64,000 nt of DNA from Pseudomonas sp. LS-2 (GTDB taxonomy: Bacteria; Pseudomonadota; Gammaproteobacteria; Pseudomonadales; Pseudomonadaceae). The notes under the pieces are model-generated. The model had not been told where the DNA came from. It saw only the letters and a program-made list of their open reading frames with translations, and did no database searches. Made by a program: the position numbers and the translations under genes. Below are positions 36,523 to 46,098 of this stretch, piece after piece; the first letter of the stretch is position 1, and each line of letters opens with the position of its first letter. The DNA is taken from positions 211,912 to 275,911 of the forward strand of contig NZ_QXTJ01000026.1 of assembly GCF_003605735.1 (NCBI RefSeq), read 5' to 3'.

Positions 36523-37431
36523 CTAGTCCTGCTTCCAGTACCCCGGCCGGTTGTACACCTCTTTCAGGAACGCGATGAAAAACCGCACCTTCGCCGGCAG
36601 GTAATGCTGCTGCGGGTAAACGCCCTGAATGTCGTAACTCGGTAACGCAAAGTCATCGAGCACCGTCACCAGTGTGCCCTTCTCGACTTCGTTCTGGATT
36701 TCCCACGTCGAACGCCAGCTCAGCCCCAGACCGCGCTTGGCCCAGTCGTACAACAGCTCGCCATCGTTGCAATACAGATTGCCCGCGACCTTGATCGCCA
36801 CTTGCTTGCCGTCGCGCAGGAAGGTCCAGCCGCGGTGCTGACCGCCCTGAAGGTTGAACGACAGGCAGTTGTGCTCGGCCAGGTCCTCGAGGGTCTGCGG
36901 AAAGCCATGCTCGGCGAAATACTGCGGTGAGCCACAGACCACCCGTTTGTTGGCGTAGAGCCTGATCGCCACGTAATTGGGGTCCAGCACTTCGCCGATG
37001 CGAATGCTCATGTCGTAGCCTTCGCGCACCAGGTCCACCACATTGTCGGTGAGGTTGAACGACAGCTGCAAATCCGGAAATCGCGCCTGAAATTCCGGGG
37101 CATGGGGCGCCACATGCTGCCGGCCGAATCCCGCTGGCGCCGACACGACCAGATGGCCGCGCACGCTGCTTTCGTTCTCGCTGATGCTGGCGTCCAGTTC
37201 CTCGAACGACTGCAACACCAGCTTGGCGTTTTCCAGATACGAATCACCGGCATCGGTCAGGGTCAGGCCGCGTGTCGAGCGGTGAATCAGCTTCACCCCC
37301 AGTCGATCCTCCAGCGCGCTGAGTCGCCTTCCCATGATCACGGGCGTCACGCCTTCTACCAATGCCGCTGCCGCAAAGCTGCCATGGGTGGCGACCAGGA
37401 CGTAGCTGCGCACTTCTGTGTAACGGTCCAT
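36523..37431 (-). CDS. LysR family transcriptional regulator
   Basis: 302 residues, LTTR of the DmlR/CrgA-like type. N-terminal wHTH: YTEVRSYVLVATHGSFAAAA, VTPVIMGRRLSALEDRLGVKLIHRSTRG; effector domain with GFGRQHVAPHAPEFQARFPD and YDMSIRIGEVLDPNYV. The ATG at 37431 is used because the LysR consensus N-terminus begins there; the frame opens 51 bp earlier. Divergent from gcl, so it is probably the regulator of gcl-hyi-glxR. Confidence 0.9.
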   Translation of the reverse strand: MDRYTEVRSYVLVATHGSFAAAALVEGVTPVIMGRRLSALEDRLGVKLIHRSTRGLTLTDAGDSYLENAKLVLQSFEELDASISENESSVRGHLVVSAPAGFGRQHVAPHAPEFQARFPDLQLSFNLTDNVVDLVREGYDMSIRIGEVLDPNYVAIRLYANKRVVCGSPQYFAEHGFPQTLEDLAEHNCLSFNLQGGQHRGWTFLRDGKQVAIKVAGNLYCNDGELLYDWAKRGLGLSWRSTWEIQNEVEKGTLVTVLDDFALPSYDIQGVYPQQHYLPAKVRFFIAFLKEVYNRPGYWKQD

Positions 37432-37503
37432 TCGATACTCCTGATACCGACAGAACTGCCAAAAGCAGCCATTCACAAACACTTCAATTCAAATCAGGCT
37501 GCT

Positions 37504-37530
37504 TACGTAGAAAAACAATAAAGCTACGTA
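37504..37530. promoter_or_regulatory. Inverted repeat in the LysR-gcl gap
   Basis: TACGTAG and CTACGTA form perfect 7-bp arms with 13 bp between them, 30 bp before gcl. This could be the LysR site or part of the promoter. Confidence 0.45.
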
Positions 37531-37560
37531 CAAAAACTATCGAGTTGAGGAGACTAACAA

Positions 37561-39336
37561 ATGACCATCATGAGAGCCATCGAAGCCGCCGTTCTGGTGA
37601 TGCGTCGCGAAGGGGTGGATACCGCGTTCGGTATTCCCGGCGCTGCGATCAACCCGCTGTACGCCGCATTCAAGAAACTCGGCGGCATCGATCACGTGCT
37701 GGCGCGCCACGTCGAAGGCGCCTCGCACATGGCCGAGGGTTATACCCGCGCCATCGCCGGCAATATCGGTGTGTGCATCGGTACGTCCGGCCCTGCCGGG
37801 ACCGACATGATCACCGGCCTCTACTCCGCCTCCGCCGACTCGATCCCGATCCTGTGCATCACCGGTCAAGCCCCACGTGCCCGCATGCACAAGGAAGACT
37901 TCCAGGCCGTCGACATCGCCAGCATCGCGGCACCGGTCGCCAAGTGGGCCACCACCGTCATGGAACCGGGCCAGGTGCCGTACGTGTTCCAGAAGGCCTT
38001 TCAGTTGATGCGCAGCGGACGTCCGGGCCCTGTATTGATCGACCTGCCGTTCGACGTACAGATGGCGGAAATCGAATTCGACATCGACGCCTACGAACCG
38101 CTGCCGGTGATCAAACCACAGGCCAGCCGCAATCAGATCGAAAAAGCCCTGGCGATGCTTAACGCCTCCGAGCGCCCGCTGATCGTGGCCGGTGGCGGCA
38201 TCATCAACGCTGACGCGTCGGACGCCTTGGTGGAGTTCGCCGAGCTGACCGGTATTCCGGTGATCCCGACCCTGATGGGCTGGGGCACGATTCCCGATGA
38301 TCACCCGCAGATGGCCGGCATGGTCGGTCTGCAGACCTCCCACCGTTACGGCAACGCCACCCTGCTCGAATCGGACTTGGTGCTGGGCATCGGCAACCGC
38401 TGGGCCAACCGCCACACCGGCACCGTTTCGGTGTACAGCGAAGGCCGCAAGTTCATCCACGTTGACATCGAACCGACGCAGATCGGTCGTGTGCTGACGC
38501 CGGATCTGGGTATCGTTTCCGACGCAGGCGCAGCGTTGGCGATGTTCCTCGAAGTGGCCCGTGAATGGCACACCGCTGGCAAGCTGAAGGACCGCCGTCA
38601 GTGGCTCGCCAGTTGCCAGGAACGCAAGCGCACGATGCAGCGCAAGACGCACTACGACAACATTCCGGTCAAGCCGCAACGTGTCTACGAAGAGATGAAC
38701 CAGTACTTCGGCAAAGATACCTGCTACATCAGCACCATCGGCCTGTCGCAGATCGCCGGCGCGCAGTTCCTTCACGTGTACAAGCCGCGTCACTGGATCA
38801 ACTGCGGCCAGGCCGGCCCTCTGGGCTGGACCATTCCGGCAGCGCTGGGCGTTGCGAAGGCTGATCCGAGCCGCAAGGTCGTTGCGCTGTCCGGCGACTA
38901 CGACTTCCAGTTCATGATCGAAGAACTGGCCGTGGGCGCGCAGTTCAAGCTGCCATATATCCACGTCGTGGTGAACAACTCATACCTGGGGCTGATCCGT
39001 CAGGCGCAGCGAAACTTCGACATCGATTACTGCGTGCAGTTGGCGTTCGACAACATCAACGCACCGGAGCTGGAAGGCTATGGCGTGGACCACATCGCGG
39101 TCGCCGAAGGTCTGGGCTGCAAGGCGATCCGGGTTACCGACCCGGCGCACATTCAGGCGGCTTTCGCAGAAGCGTCGAGCCTGATGCAGCAGTACAGCGT
39201 GCCGGTGGTTGTCGAGATCATCCTGGAGCGCGTGACCAACATCGCCATGGGCACCGAGATCAACGCGATCAATGAATTCGAATCGTTGGCCGAACACCGC
39301 GACGACGCCCCGACCGCCATCAGCCTGCTGGATTGA
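37561..39336 (+). CDS. gcl: Glyoxylate carboligase
   Basis: ThDP- and FAD-dependent ligase joining two glyoxylates to tartronate semialdehyde and CO2. 591 residues, the usual length. Seen: [19 protein letters not shown], the N-terminal [17 protein letters not shown] (where most ThDP enzymes have a catalytic Glu, Gcl has Val or similar), [17 protein letters not shown] and the ThDP motif [20 protein letters not shown] with [14 protein letters not shown]. First gene of gcl-hyi-glxR, with GAGGAG upstream. Confidence 0.95.
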   Translation: MTIMRAIEAAVLVMRREGVDTAFGIPGAAINPLYAAFKKLGGIDHVLARHVEGASHMAEGYTRAIAGNIGVCIGTSGPAGTDMITGLYSASADSIPILCITGQAPRARMHKEDFQAVDIASIAAPVAKWATTVMEPGQVPYVFQKAFQLMRSGRPGPVLIDLPFDVQMAEIEFDIDAYEPLPVIKPQASRNQIEKALAMLNASERPLIVAGGGIINADASDALVEFAELTGIPVIPTLMGWGTIPDDHPQMAGMVGLQTSHRYGNATLLESDLVLGIGNRWANRHTGTVSVYSEGRKFIHVDIEPTQIGRVLTPDLGIVSDAGAALAMFLEVAREWHTAGKLKDRRQWLASCQERKRTMQRKTHYDNIPVKPQRVYEEMNQYFGKDTCYISTIGLSQIAGAQFLHVYKPRHWINCGQAGPLGWTIPAALGVAKADPSRKVVALSGDYDFQFMIEELAVGAQFKLPYIHVVVNNSYLGLIRQAQRNFDIDYCVQLAFDNINAPELEGYGVDHIAVAEGLGCKAIRVTDPAHIQAAFAEASSLMQQYSVPVVVEIILERVTNIAMGTEINAINEFESLAEHRDDAPTAISLLD

Positions 39337-39375
39337 TCAGCGTCCATTAACAAGAGCGAGCACAAGGAGCCCACC

Positions 39376-40158
<783 letters not shown>

Positions 40159-40184
40159 ACGCAAACCTGATCTGAACGTAATAC

Positions 40185-40274
40185 CTGTAGGAGCGCGCTT
40201 GCCCGCGATTGCGGTGAGTCAGCAGACACATCAAGCACAGGCGTATCCCCACCGCGGGCAAGCGCGCTCCTGCA
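40185..40274. repeat. REP-like inverted repeat inside the gcl operon
   Basis: Arms TAGGAGCGCGCTTGCCCGCG and CGCGGGCAAGCGCGCTCCTG flank ~48 bases between hyi and glxR. It differs from the GCCGGC class found elsewhere in the window. A short direct repeat (ACCTGATCTGAACG, twice) lies just before it. Confidence 0.85.
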
Positions 40275-40339
40275 AAAACCATTTCTGCGTCGAGGCCAGA
40301 ATCGCTCTCGGCGCCCGATATCGAATAGAGGAAAATCTC

Positions 40340-41242
40340 ATGGCTAACATCGGTTTCATCGGCACCGGCATCATGGGCCTGCCAATGGCGGAAAACCTGC
40401 AGAAAGCAGGTCACCAGTTGTTCCTGTCCAGGCACTTCGTGGCACCACCGGCCTCGCTGGTCGAGGGCGGCGCGACAGTCTTGAGCAATCCGCGTGAAGT
40501 GGCGCAGGAAGCCGAATTCATCATCGTCATGCTGCCCGACACCCCCCAGGTCAACGACGTGCTGTTCGGCGAGAACGGCCTGAGCGAAGGCACTGGCGCT
40601 GGCAAGGTGGTGATCGACATGAGCTCAATCTCCCCGTCCGCGACCAAGGCATTCGCCGAGAAAATAAACGCCACCGGCGCGCAGTACCTCGACGCACCCG
40701 TATCGGGCGGCGAAGTGGGCGCCAAGGCCGCGACCCTGAGCATCATGGTCGGCGGCAATCAGGGGACCTTCGACCGCGCCCTGCCGCTGTTTCAGACCAT
40801 GGGCAAGAACATCACCCTGGTCGGTGGCAACGGCGATGGCCAGACCGCGAAAGTCGCCAACCAGATCATCGTTGCCCTTAACATTCAGGCCGTGGCAGAA
40901 GCCCTGCTGTTCGCCTCCAAGAACGGCGCCGACCCGGCCAAGGTGCGTGAAGCGCTGATGGGCGGATTTGCTTCATCGAAGATTCTCGAGGTCCACGGCG
41001 AGCGGATGATCAAAGGTACGTTCAATCCAGGCTTCCGCATCTCCTTGCACCAGAAGGACCTCAACCTGGCGCTCGAAGGCGCGAAGGAGCTGAGCCTGAA
41101 CCTGCCCAATACCGCCAACGCACAACAAGTGTTCAGCACCTGCGCAGCGCTGGGCGGCAGCGGATGGGATCACTCAGGACTGATCAAAGGCCTTGAGCAC
41201 ATGTCGAACTTCTCGATTCGTGGCGATCACACGCCGGATTGA
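40340..41242 (+). CDS. glxR: 2-hydroxy-3-oxopropionate (tartronate semialdehyde) reductase
   Basis: NAD(P)H enzyme reducing tartronate semialdehyde to glycerate; 300 residues, beta-hydroxyacid dehydrogenase family. Rossmann start IGFIGTGIMGLPMAENLQKAGH, substrate loop YLDAPVSGGEVGAKAATLSIMVGG, and the catalytic Lys in GDGQTAKVANQIIVALN. The frame is open from 40199, but the ATG at 40340 has AGAGGAAA upstream. The usual next genes (glycerate kinase, pyruvate kinase) are absent; a terminator follows. Confidence 0.94.
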   Translation: MANIGFIGTGIMGLPMAENLQKAGHQLFLSRHFVAPPASLVEGGATVLSNPREVAQEAEFIIVMLPDTPQVNDVLFGENGLSEGTGAGKVVIDMSSISPSATKAFAEKINATGAQYLDAPVSGGEVGAKAATLSIMVGGNQGTFDRALPLFQTMGKNITLVGGNGDGQTAKVANQIIVALNIQAVAEALLFASKNGADPAKVREALMGGFASSKILEVHGERMIKGTFNPGFRISLHQKDLNLALEGAKELSLNLPNTANAQQVFSTCAALGGSGWDHSGLIKGLEHMSNFSIRGDHTPD

Positions 41243-41257
41243 TTTCCATCAGGCATG

Positions 41258-41295
41258 AAAAAGCCAGGCCCCTTTCGGGAAGCCTGGCTTTTTTT
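41258..41295 (+). terminator. Rho-independent terminator after glxR
   Basis: AAGCCAGGC and GCCTGGCTT pair around a CCCTTTCGGGAA loop (itself partly paired), followed by T residues; A residues on the other side let it serve the convergent porin gene too. Confidence 0.88.
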
Positions 41296-41311
41296 CACCA
41301 CGAATAAACGA

Positions 41312-42640
41312 TCAGAACACGTTGATCGGGTAATCAGCGATCAGACGAAGTTCGTTGTTATCGCCTTCAGCCTGATCGGCATTGGCCCGGTGGAACGACT
41401 GGCGCATGCGCAGCGACAAGTTCTTGACCGGACCGGACTGGACGACGTACTTGGCTTCGATGTCCGTTTCGTGGTGTTTACCGTCGTCACCATACCCATA
41501 GTTGACATAGGTGCTGTTAGACGGCATGTGCGAACCGTCGATATCGTCACCGGTGATATAACGCGCCATGAAACTAAGCCCCGGCACGCCGTAACTTGCC
41601 ATGTTCAGGTCGTAACGCGCCTGCCACGATTTTTCGCCCGGACCGTTGAAGTCGGAGTATTGAACCGAGTTCGCCAGGAAGATCGAGTCGGCGGTATCGC
41701 CAGGGCCGTTAATACCAAAGGCCACGTAGTCGAAGGGGGTATCGCCATGCACTTTCTGGTACGACAGGCTGAGGGTGTGCGCGGTCAGGAATGAATACGC
41801 TGCGGCCAGCGACCAGGTGGTGTTGTTGATATCACCGGCCTTCGCAGAACCGGCATCCACGGTGCGATAGATATTGAAGTCGAAATTGACCGATTGATCG
41901 TCTGTAATCGCTTGGGTGAAGTTGAGGTTGCCATAGTACTGATCCCAGACATCCTTGAGGTTGGAGCCGTACAGGCTGGCCGTCAGGTTGTCGTTGAAGC
42001 TGTACTTGCCACCGGCGTAGTCGATGCTCGACGCCGTGACACCGGCATAGGAGGCGTAAATGTCATGGTCATGGTTGGTGGTGACCGGTCCGTTACCGCC
42101 GGTAAAGTGACCACCATCGAGCTCAAGCCCGGCGATGTCGCTGCTCAACAGGTTGAAACCGGTTGCGGTCTGGGGAAACAGACGCGAACCACCGGCTGCG
42201 AATACCGGCGCGGTCGGCTGCAGATCGCCGTAACGCAGTTCAGTCTTGGAAATGCGCATCTTGATGGCGCCGCCCGCGGTGCCGTATTCGTCTTCCGGTT
42301 CACCGTGGCGGTCTACCGGAAGGTTACCGGTGCCGGCCGTGCCTGCGCCGCCGTCGAGCTTGATGCCCCAGTAACCGTAGGCATCGACACCGAAGCCGAC
42401 CGTGCCCTGGGTGAAGCCGGAGCTGAAGTTGCCCAGTACGCCCTGGGTCCAGTCCTTGCGGTCGCCGCCGCCATTCTTGCCGTCCCGATTGAAGTAATAG
42501 TTCTTGAGGTGGACGGTAAGGCTGCTGTCCTCTACAAAACCTTTGGATTCCGATTGGTCACTGACAACCCCTGCCGCTGCCAGTTGACTCACGCCCAGCG
42601 AAACCGCGAGCGTCACGAGGTTCCATTTCACAAACGTCAT
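41312..42640 (-). CDS. OprD family outer-membrane porin
   Basis: Substrate-specific porin of 442 residues. Signal peptide MTFVKWNLVTLAVSLGVSQLAAAG is followed by the OprD start (FVEDSSLTVHLKNYYFNRDGKNGGGDRKDWTQG) and the barrel (VGFGVDAYGYWGIKLDGGAGTAG, KMRISKTELRYGDLQPTAPVFAAGG). It ends with alternating beta strands and the typical C-terminus (RLIADYPINVF). The frame opens 18 bp upstream, but the ATG at 42640 gives the proper signal peptide. The cargo is unknown; the position suggests an organic acid or amino acid. Confidence 0.92.
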   Translation of the reverse strand: MTFVKWNLVTLAVSLGVSQLAAAGVVSDQSESKGFVEDSSLTVHLKNYYFNRDGKNGGGDRKDWTQGVLGNFSSGFTQGTVGFGVDAYGYWGIKLDGGAGTAGTGNLPVDRHGEPEDEYGTAGGAIKMRISKTELRYGDLQPTAPVFAAGGSRLFPQTATGFNLLSSDIAGLELDGGHFTGGNGPVTTNHDHDIYASYAGVTASSIDYAGGKYSFNDNLTASLYGSNLKDVWDQYYGNLNFTQAITDDQSVNFDFNIYRTVDAGSAKAGDINNTTWSLAAAYSFLTAHTLSLSYQKVHGDTPFDYVAFGINGPGDTADSIFLANSVQYSDFNGPGEKSWQARYDLNMASYGVPGLSFMARYITGDDIDGSHMPSNSTYVNYGYGDDGKHHETDIEAKYVVQSGPVKNLSLRMRQSFHRANADQAEGDNNELRLIADYPINVF

Positions 42641-42930
42641 TATTATCCCCTGTCTCAATTAAGGCCCAACGTTCCGCAAACCCCGATATACGGGGCATCC
42701 TCCTGAGTTCAGGCGAAGTATGAAACGGTGGAATTCGCGCTATGGCAGATGGGCTAAATACATCAATTCCGTCATTGATATCCACGGCAAAACTACAGGC
42801 TTTCAGCCCGTTTCGTTATTGTCCTTGCGGCAACGCAATGCGTTGCACAGTTGTCCAGCGTGCTCCCTGGACCGAAAAACTTTTAGCACTTTTCCGCCCG
42901 ACGGTTCCTAAACGAGTCGTGATAGTCACT
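42641..42930. other. Upstream region of the porin, no gene seen
   Basis: Open frames here lack family-like sequence. A small palindrome GATAGTCACTATC lies at its right end (~42921-42933). Confidence 0.5.
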
Positions 42931-42939
42931 ATCGATCTT

Positions 42940-43104
42940 CGTAATAGTTGAAATCTTCCATCGGGTGTTACCGTTGTCGGCGATGAAGAACACGACTCAA
43001 CTGTCTGGTGAATCCGCAGCATCAGGCAATCGAATCTTGCTCCACTTCATCATTCCTTTGGTAAGACTTTTTAGCCACCTCACGTCAGTGCGGTGGCTTT
43101 TTTT
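42940..43104 (+). ncRNA. Candidate small RNA with terminator
   Basis: A ~160-nt stretch free of a convincing ORF ends in a strong terminator that belongs to no upstream gene on this strand (the porin runs the other way). CTATCGAT at ~42930 resembles a stationary-phase -10. The 5' end is approximate. Identity unknown; I suspect a conserved Pseudomonas sRNA but cannot name it with confidence. Confidence 0.5.
43073..43104 (+). terminator. Rho-independent terminator (orphan, serves candidate sRNA)
   Basis: AGCCACC and GGTGGCT form a 7-bp stem (extendable) followed by seven T residues; no coding gene ends just upstream on the plus strand. Confidence 0.85.
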
Positions 43105-43195
43105 ATTAAATAATTAGTTAAACAAGTTTCACTGTCCGGTTAATAGCAGGCACTCGGCGATTCCATCATGTAATCGCACCACAGGTTTTGCAGAA

Positions 43196-44368
43196 TCAGG
43201 CAAGTTTTTCGCAAAAGCCTGCAATTCGCTCACAGGCCTGGACCAGTTTCTCCTCGCCCAAGGTGAACGACAGTCGCACGAACCCCTGGGCCGGCTCTCC
43301 AAACGCCGCCGCATCGAGCACTGAAACACCGGTTTCGCGATACAGCCGCCAGGCAAAATCGAGCGATGTGAGACCCGTGCCCCGCACATCGACCAGCACG
43401 AACATCCCTGCATCGGGCCTGAGCACCCGGATACCGGGGCATTCGCTTAACTTTGCGACGACCAGATCACAGCGCCGGCGATAGATGTCGCGCATGCCCT
43501 GCGTGACCTCGTCATGAGCCAGCACGGCCGCCAGAGCCCCTTCCATGACGAAGCCGGGCAAGCCATACAACATGCTCAATGACAGGTTCTCTGCATGGCC
43601 GATCAAGTCGGCATTCCCCACCAGCCAGCCCATGCGCCAACCGGTCATCGCGTGGGACTTGGACAGACTCCCGACCACCACGCAGCGGGTCTCCATACCC
43701 GGCAGGCTCGCCAGGCTCTGGTGCTCACGTTCGTAGCACAGGCTCTCGTAGACCTCGTCCACCACCACCCAGAGGTCGTGGGCAATCGCCAGATCGGCGA
43801 TGACCTGGAGTTCGTCGCGGTTCAGGACCACACCCGTCGGGTTGTTCGGGTTGGACAGAAAAATCGCGCGGGTGCGCTCGGTGATGGCGCTTTGAAGGTT
43901 CGCAGCGTTCAAGCGAAAGCCTGAATCGGCATCGCAGGTGGCGCGCACCACCGTAGCGCCGGAGGCCTTGAGCGTCGCTTCGTACGTGACGTACATCGGG
44001 TCGAGGACGACCACTTCATCGCCCGCCTGCAACAGGCACAAGGATGCGACGAACAAAGCGTTTTGCGCCCCTGCCACCGCAATGACGTTGTCCATCGCTA
44101 CCGGGCGGCCGAGTTTTGCCGAATACCGCGCCGCAATCGCCTGACGCAATTTTGGCCGGCCGGGAAGGTCGGCATAGTGCGTATCGCCGCCTCGCAGCGC
44201 AGCCACGGCCGCGTCGGTGATGAACCCGGGTGTCGCGAAATCCGGATCGCCGATACTCAGAATGATCACATCCTGACCCTCGCGCTGGGCATCGAATGCA
44301 GCGTGATGAATGTCCCATGCGGCAACGCCGTGTCCGGAAATCCGTTGTACGAAGGGAGAAAAACGCAT
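43196..44368 (-). CDS. PLP-dependent aminotransferase, class I/II
   Basis: 390 residues, aspartate-aminotransferase fold. Seen: IILSIGDPDFATPGFITDA at the substrate gate, VAGAQNALFVASLCLLQAGDEVVV, FLSNPNNPTGVVLNRDEL, WVVVDEVYESLCYE (PLP Asp/Tyr) and the Schiff-base Lys in VVGSLSKSHAMTGWRMGW. The ATG at 44368 has AGAGG upstream; the frame is open a little further. The specific substrate is unknown. Monocistronic. Confidence 0.88.
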   Translation of the reverse strand: MRFSPFVQRISGHGVAAWDIHHAAFDAQREGQDVIILSIGDPDFATPGFITDAAVAALRGGDTHYADLPGRPKLRQAIAARYSAKLGRPVAMDNVIAVAGAQNALFVASLCLLQAGDEVVVLDPMYVTYEATLKASGATVVRATCDADSGFRLNAANLQSAITERTRAIFLSNPNNPTGVVLNRDELQVIADLAIAHDLWVVVDEVYESLCYEREHQSLASLPGMETRCVVVGSLSKSHAMTGWRMGWLVGNADLIGHAENLSLSMLYGLPGFVMEGALAAVLAHDEVTQGMRDIYRRRCDLVVAKLSECPGIRVLRPDAGMFVLVDVRGTGLTSLDFAWRLYRETGVSVLDAAAFGEPAQGFVRLSFTLGEEKLVQACERIAGFCEKLA

Positions 44369-44685
44369 GCCAGAACCTCTTGTGATGAACGAAGGATGAC
44401 CCGTATCCGGCGCCTGCACCCAAGCGCCTGAAAATGACGTTGCGACCTACCGAATAAGTTTTCCAGCCGGGGTGTTCTTCAGTCAGCACGCTTAGCGAGC
44501 GCTGAGCGATAGTACGACCCCGGCCGGGAAAAGGCTTGCCGGTATAACCGAGAGATTCGCTCATGGGCTGGAGTCCGAGCCCGCTTTCTGGTCTAGTAGC
44601 GCTCGAATTTATCGGAATCGGCATGTATCGATTCCTGCCATGAACTGAACGTTGCTGCTAAAAGCACAGCCAAAGGTGCCCTTAG
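44369..44685. other. Divergent promoter region
   Basis: 317 bp between the aminotransferase and copC. No gene or clear operator is recognised. Confidence 0.5.
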
Positions 44686-45072
44686 ATGTCTGCCCCCCGC
44701 GTAAAGCTCGCCCTCTCCTGCCTGTCCCTGCTCGCCGCCCTGACCACCACAGCCGTTTTCGCCCATGCCCATCTTGAAAGCCAGTTGCCCGCCGCGGACA
44801 GCGAAGTGACCACGCCCAAGGAATTGCGCCTGACCTTTTCCGAAGGCGTCGAAGAGAAATTCACAAAAGTCGCCATCAGCCTCGACGGGCCTGGCACCGG
44901 CACTGAAATCATTCAGACCCAGAGTGTCTCTACCGACCCTGCCGACAAAAAAGTGCTGATCGTGATCCCTGCCGTGCCACTTGCGCCAGGCAAGTACAAG
45001 GTTGAATGGCATGCGGTGTCGGTGGACACGCACAAAAGCGAAGGTGTTTATCGCTTTCTGGTGACGCCATAA
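44686..45072 (+). CDS. copC: Periplasmic copper-binding protein CopC
   Basis: Periplasmic protein of 128 residues. Signal peptide (LALSCLSLLAALTTTAVFAHA) gives a mature N-terminus beginning at or near His in HAHLESQLPAADSEV, the Cu(II) histidine-brace position; the second site's Asp/His are in VEWHAVSVDTHKSEGVYRF. No Met-rich Cu(I) segment is visible. Four bases separate it from copD, with which it works. Confidence 0.9.
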   Translation: MSAPRVKLALSCLSLLAALTTTAVFAHAHLESQLPAADSEVTTPKELRLTFSEGVEEKFTKVAISLDGPGTGTEIIQTQSVSTDPADKKVLIVIPAVPLAPGKYKVEWHAVSVDTHKSEGVYRFLVTP

Positions 45073-45076
45073 CCTC

Positions 45077-45946
45077 ATGCAAGACGGATTGATCCTGTGC
45101 CGATTCGTGCATTTTGCGGCAGTGTTGCTGCTGTTCGGCGTCGGCGTTTTCCGTCAGGTTCTGTTCGCCCGGTGGCTGCACGCCTTCGAGGCCAGCCCCG
45201 GGCGGGGCAGTCTTGAGCGTGCGCTGGGCGCGCTGACGGCGATTGCATTGATCAGCGCAACGGGCTGGCTGATGCTGACCGCCGCGAACATGGCGGACGA
45301 TTGGCGCGACGCCATCGATCCACAGACGATCTCTCTGCTGCTGAGCCAGACCTTCTTCGGGCGGGTCTGGATCATCCATCTGCTGCTCAACCTCACCGCA
45401 CTGCTGCTGGCGTGGCGCTGGGGGGCATTGGCGCCTCGCGCCGCGCTGCTGCTCAACACCCTGTTGCTGCTGACCCTGGCCCCCGTCGGGCACGGCGCCA
45501 TGTACGACGGCACTCAGGGGCAGTTGCTCATTCTCAATCAGATGCTGCACTTGCTGGGCACCGGTACCTGGCTCGGCGGGCTGTTGATGCTCGGGATGCT
45601 GCTTACGTGCGCCACGGTCGACGTGCGCAGCGTGCTGTCGCGATTCAGCGGGATCGGTTACGCACTGGTTGCAGTCATTATCGTCACCGGCATGATCAAC
45701 GTGCGTGCTCTCAGTGGCGCGCTCTGGCCCGCACCTGCGCTGTCCGGATTCGGCCTGGTGCTGGCGGTCAAATTGCTGATGGTGCTGTGCATGTTGCTGC
45801 TCGCGGCGGTGAACCGCAGTCTCGCCCGGCAACCACAGTTGCGCTTGTCGGCATTGCGCGCCAGCGTCCTGCTTGAAGGTGTCTTCGGCGCGGCTGCGCT
45901 GGCTGCGGTGTCACTGCTGGGCACGTTGCCGCCGATGCTTGTGTGA
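45077..45946 (+). CDS. copD: Copper resistance membrane protein CopD
   Basis: Inner-membrane protein of 289 residues with eight hydrophobic segments, predicted to move copper into the cytoplasm together with CopC. Conserved His residues are in LCRFVHFAAVLLLFGV, IIHLLLNLTALLLAW and LNQMLHLLGTGTWLGGLLML. The family is usually 280-310 residues. Cotranscribed with copC. Confidence 0.9.
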   Translation: MQDGLILCRFVHFAAVLLLFGVGVFRQVLFARWLHAFEASPGRGSLERALGALTAIALISATGWLMLTAANMADDWRDAIDPQTISLLLSQTFFGRVWIIHLLLNLTALLLAWRWGALAPRAALLLNTLLLLTLAPVGHGAMYDGTQGQLLILNQMLHLLGTGTWLGGLLMLGMLLTCATVDVRSVLSRFSGIGYALVAVIIVTGMINVRALSGALWPAPALSGFGLVLAVKLLMVLCMLLLAAVNRSLARQPQLRLSALRASVLLEGVFGAAALAAVSLLGTLPPMLV

Positions 45947-46098
45947 AGCAGCATGTCTGAAGCAGGTTGTTTGAAGCGGCTTGTCTGAGCATCTTTGCTC
46001 GCAAATGCCGGTTCGAATTTGATCGCAAGACTCGGAGTTTGAAACACCCCATTACCCACTAACCTTTGGCACATCAGGGTTTCTCAGAGGTACCGACC

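Noticed and set aside
45950-46000. Short tandem-like repeats (TGTCTGAAGCA, TGTTTGAAGCG, TGTCTGAGC) after copD
   Set aside because: Too short and degenerate to call a functional element.
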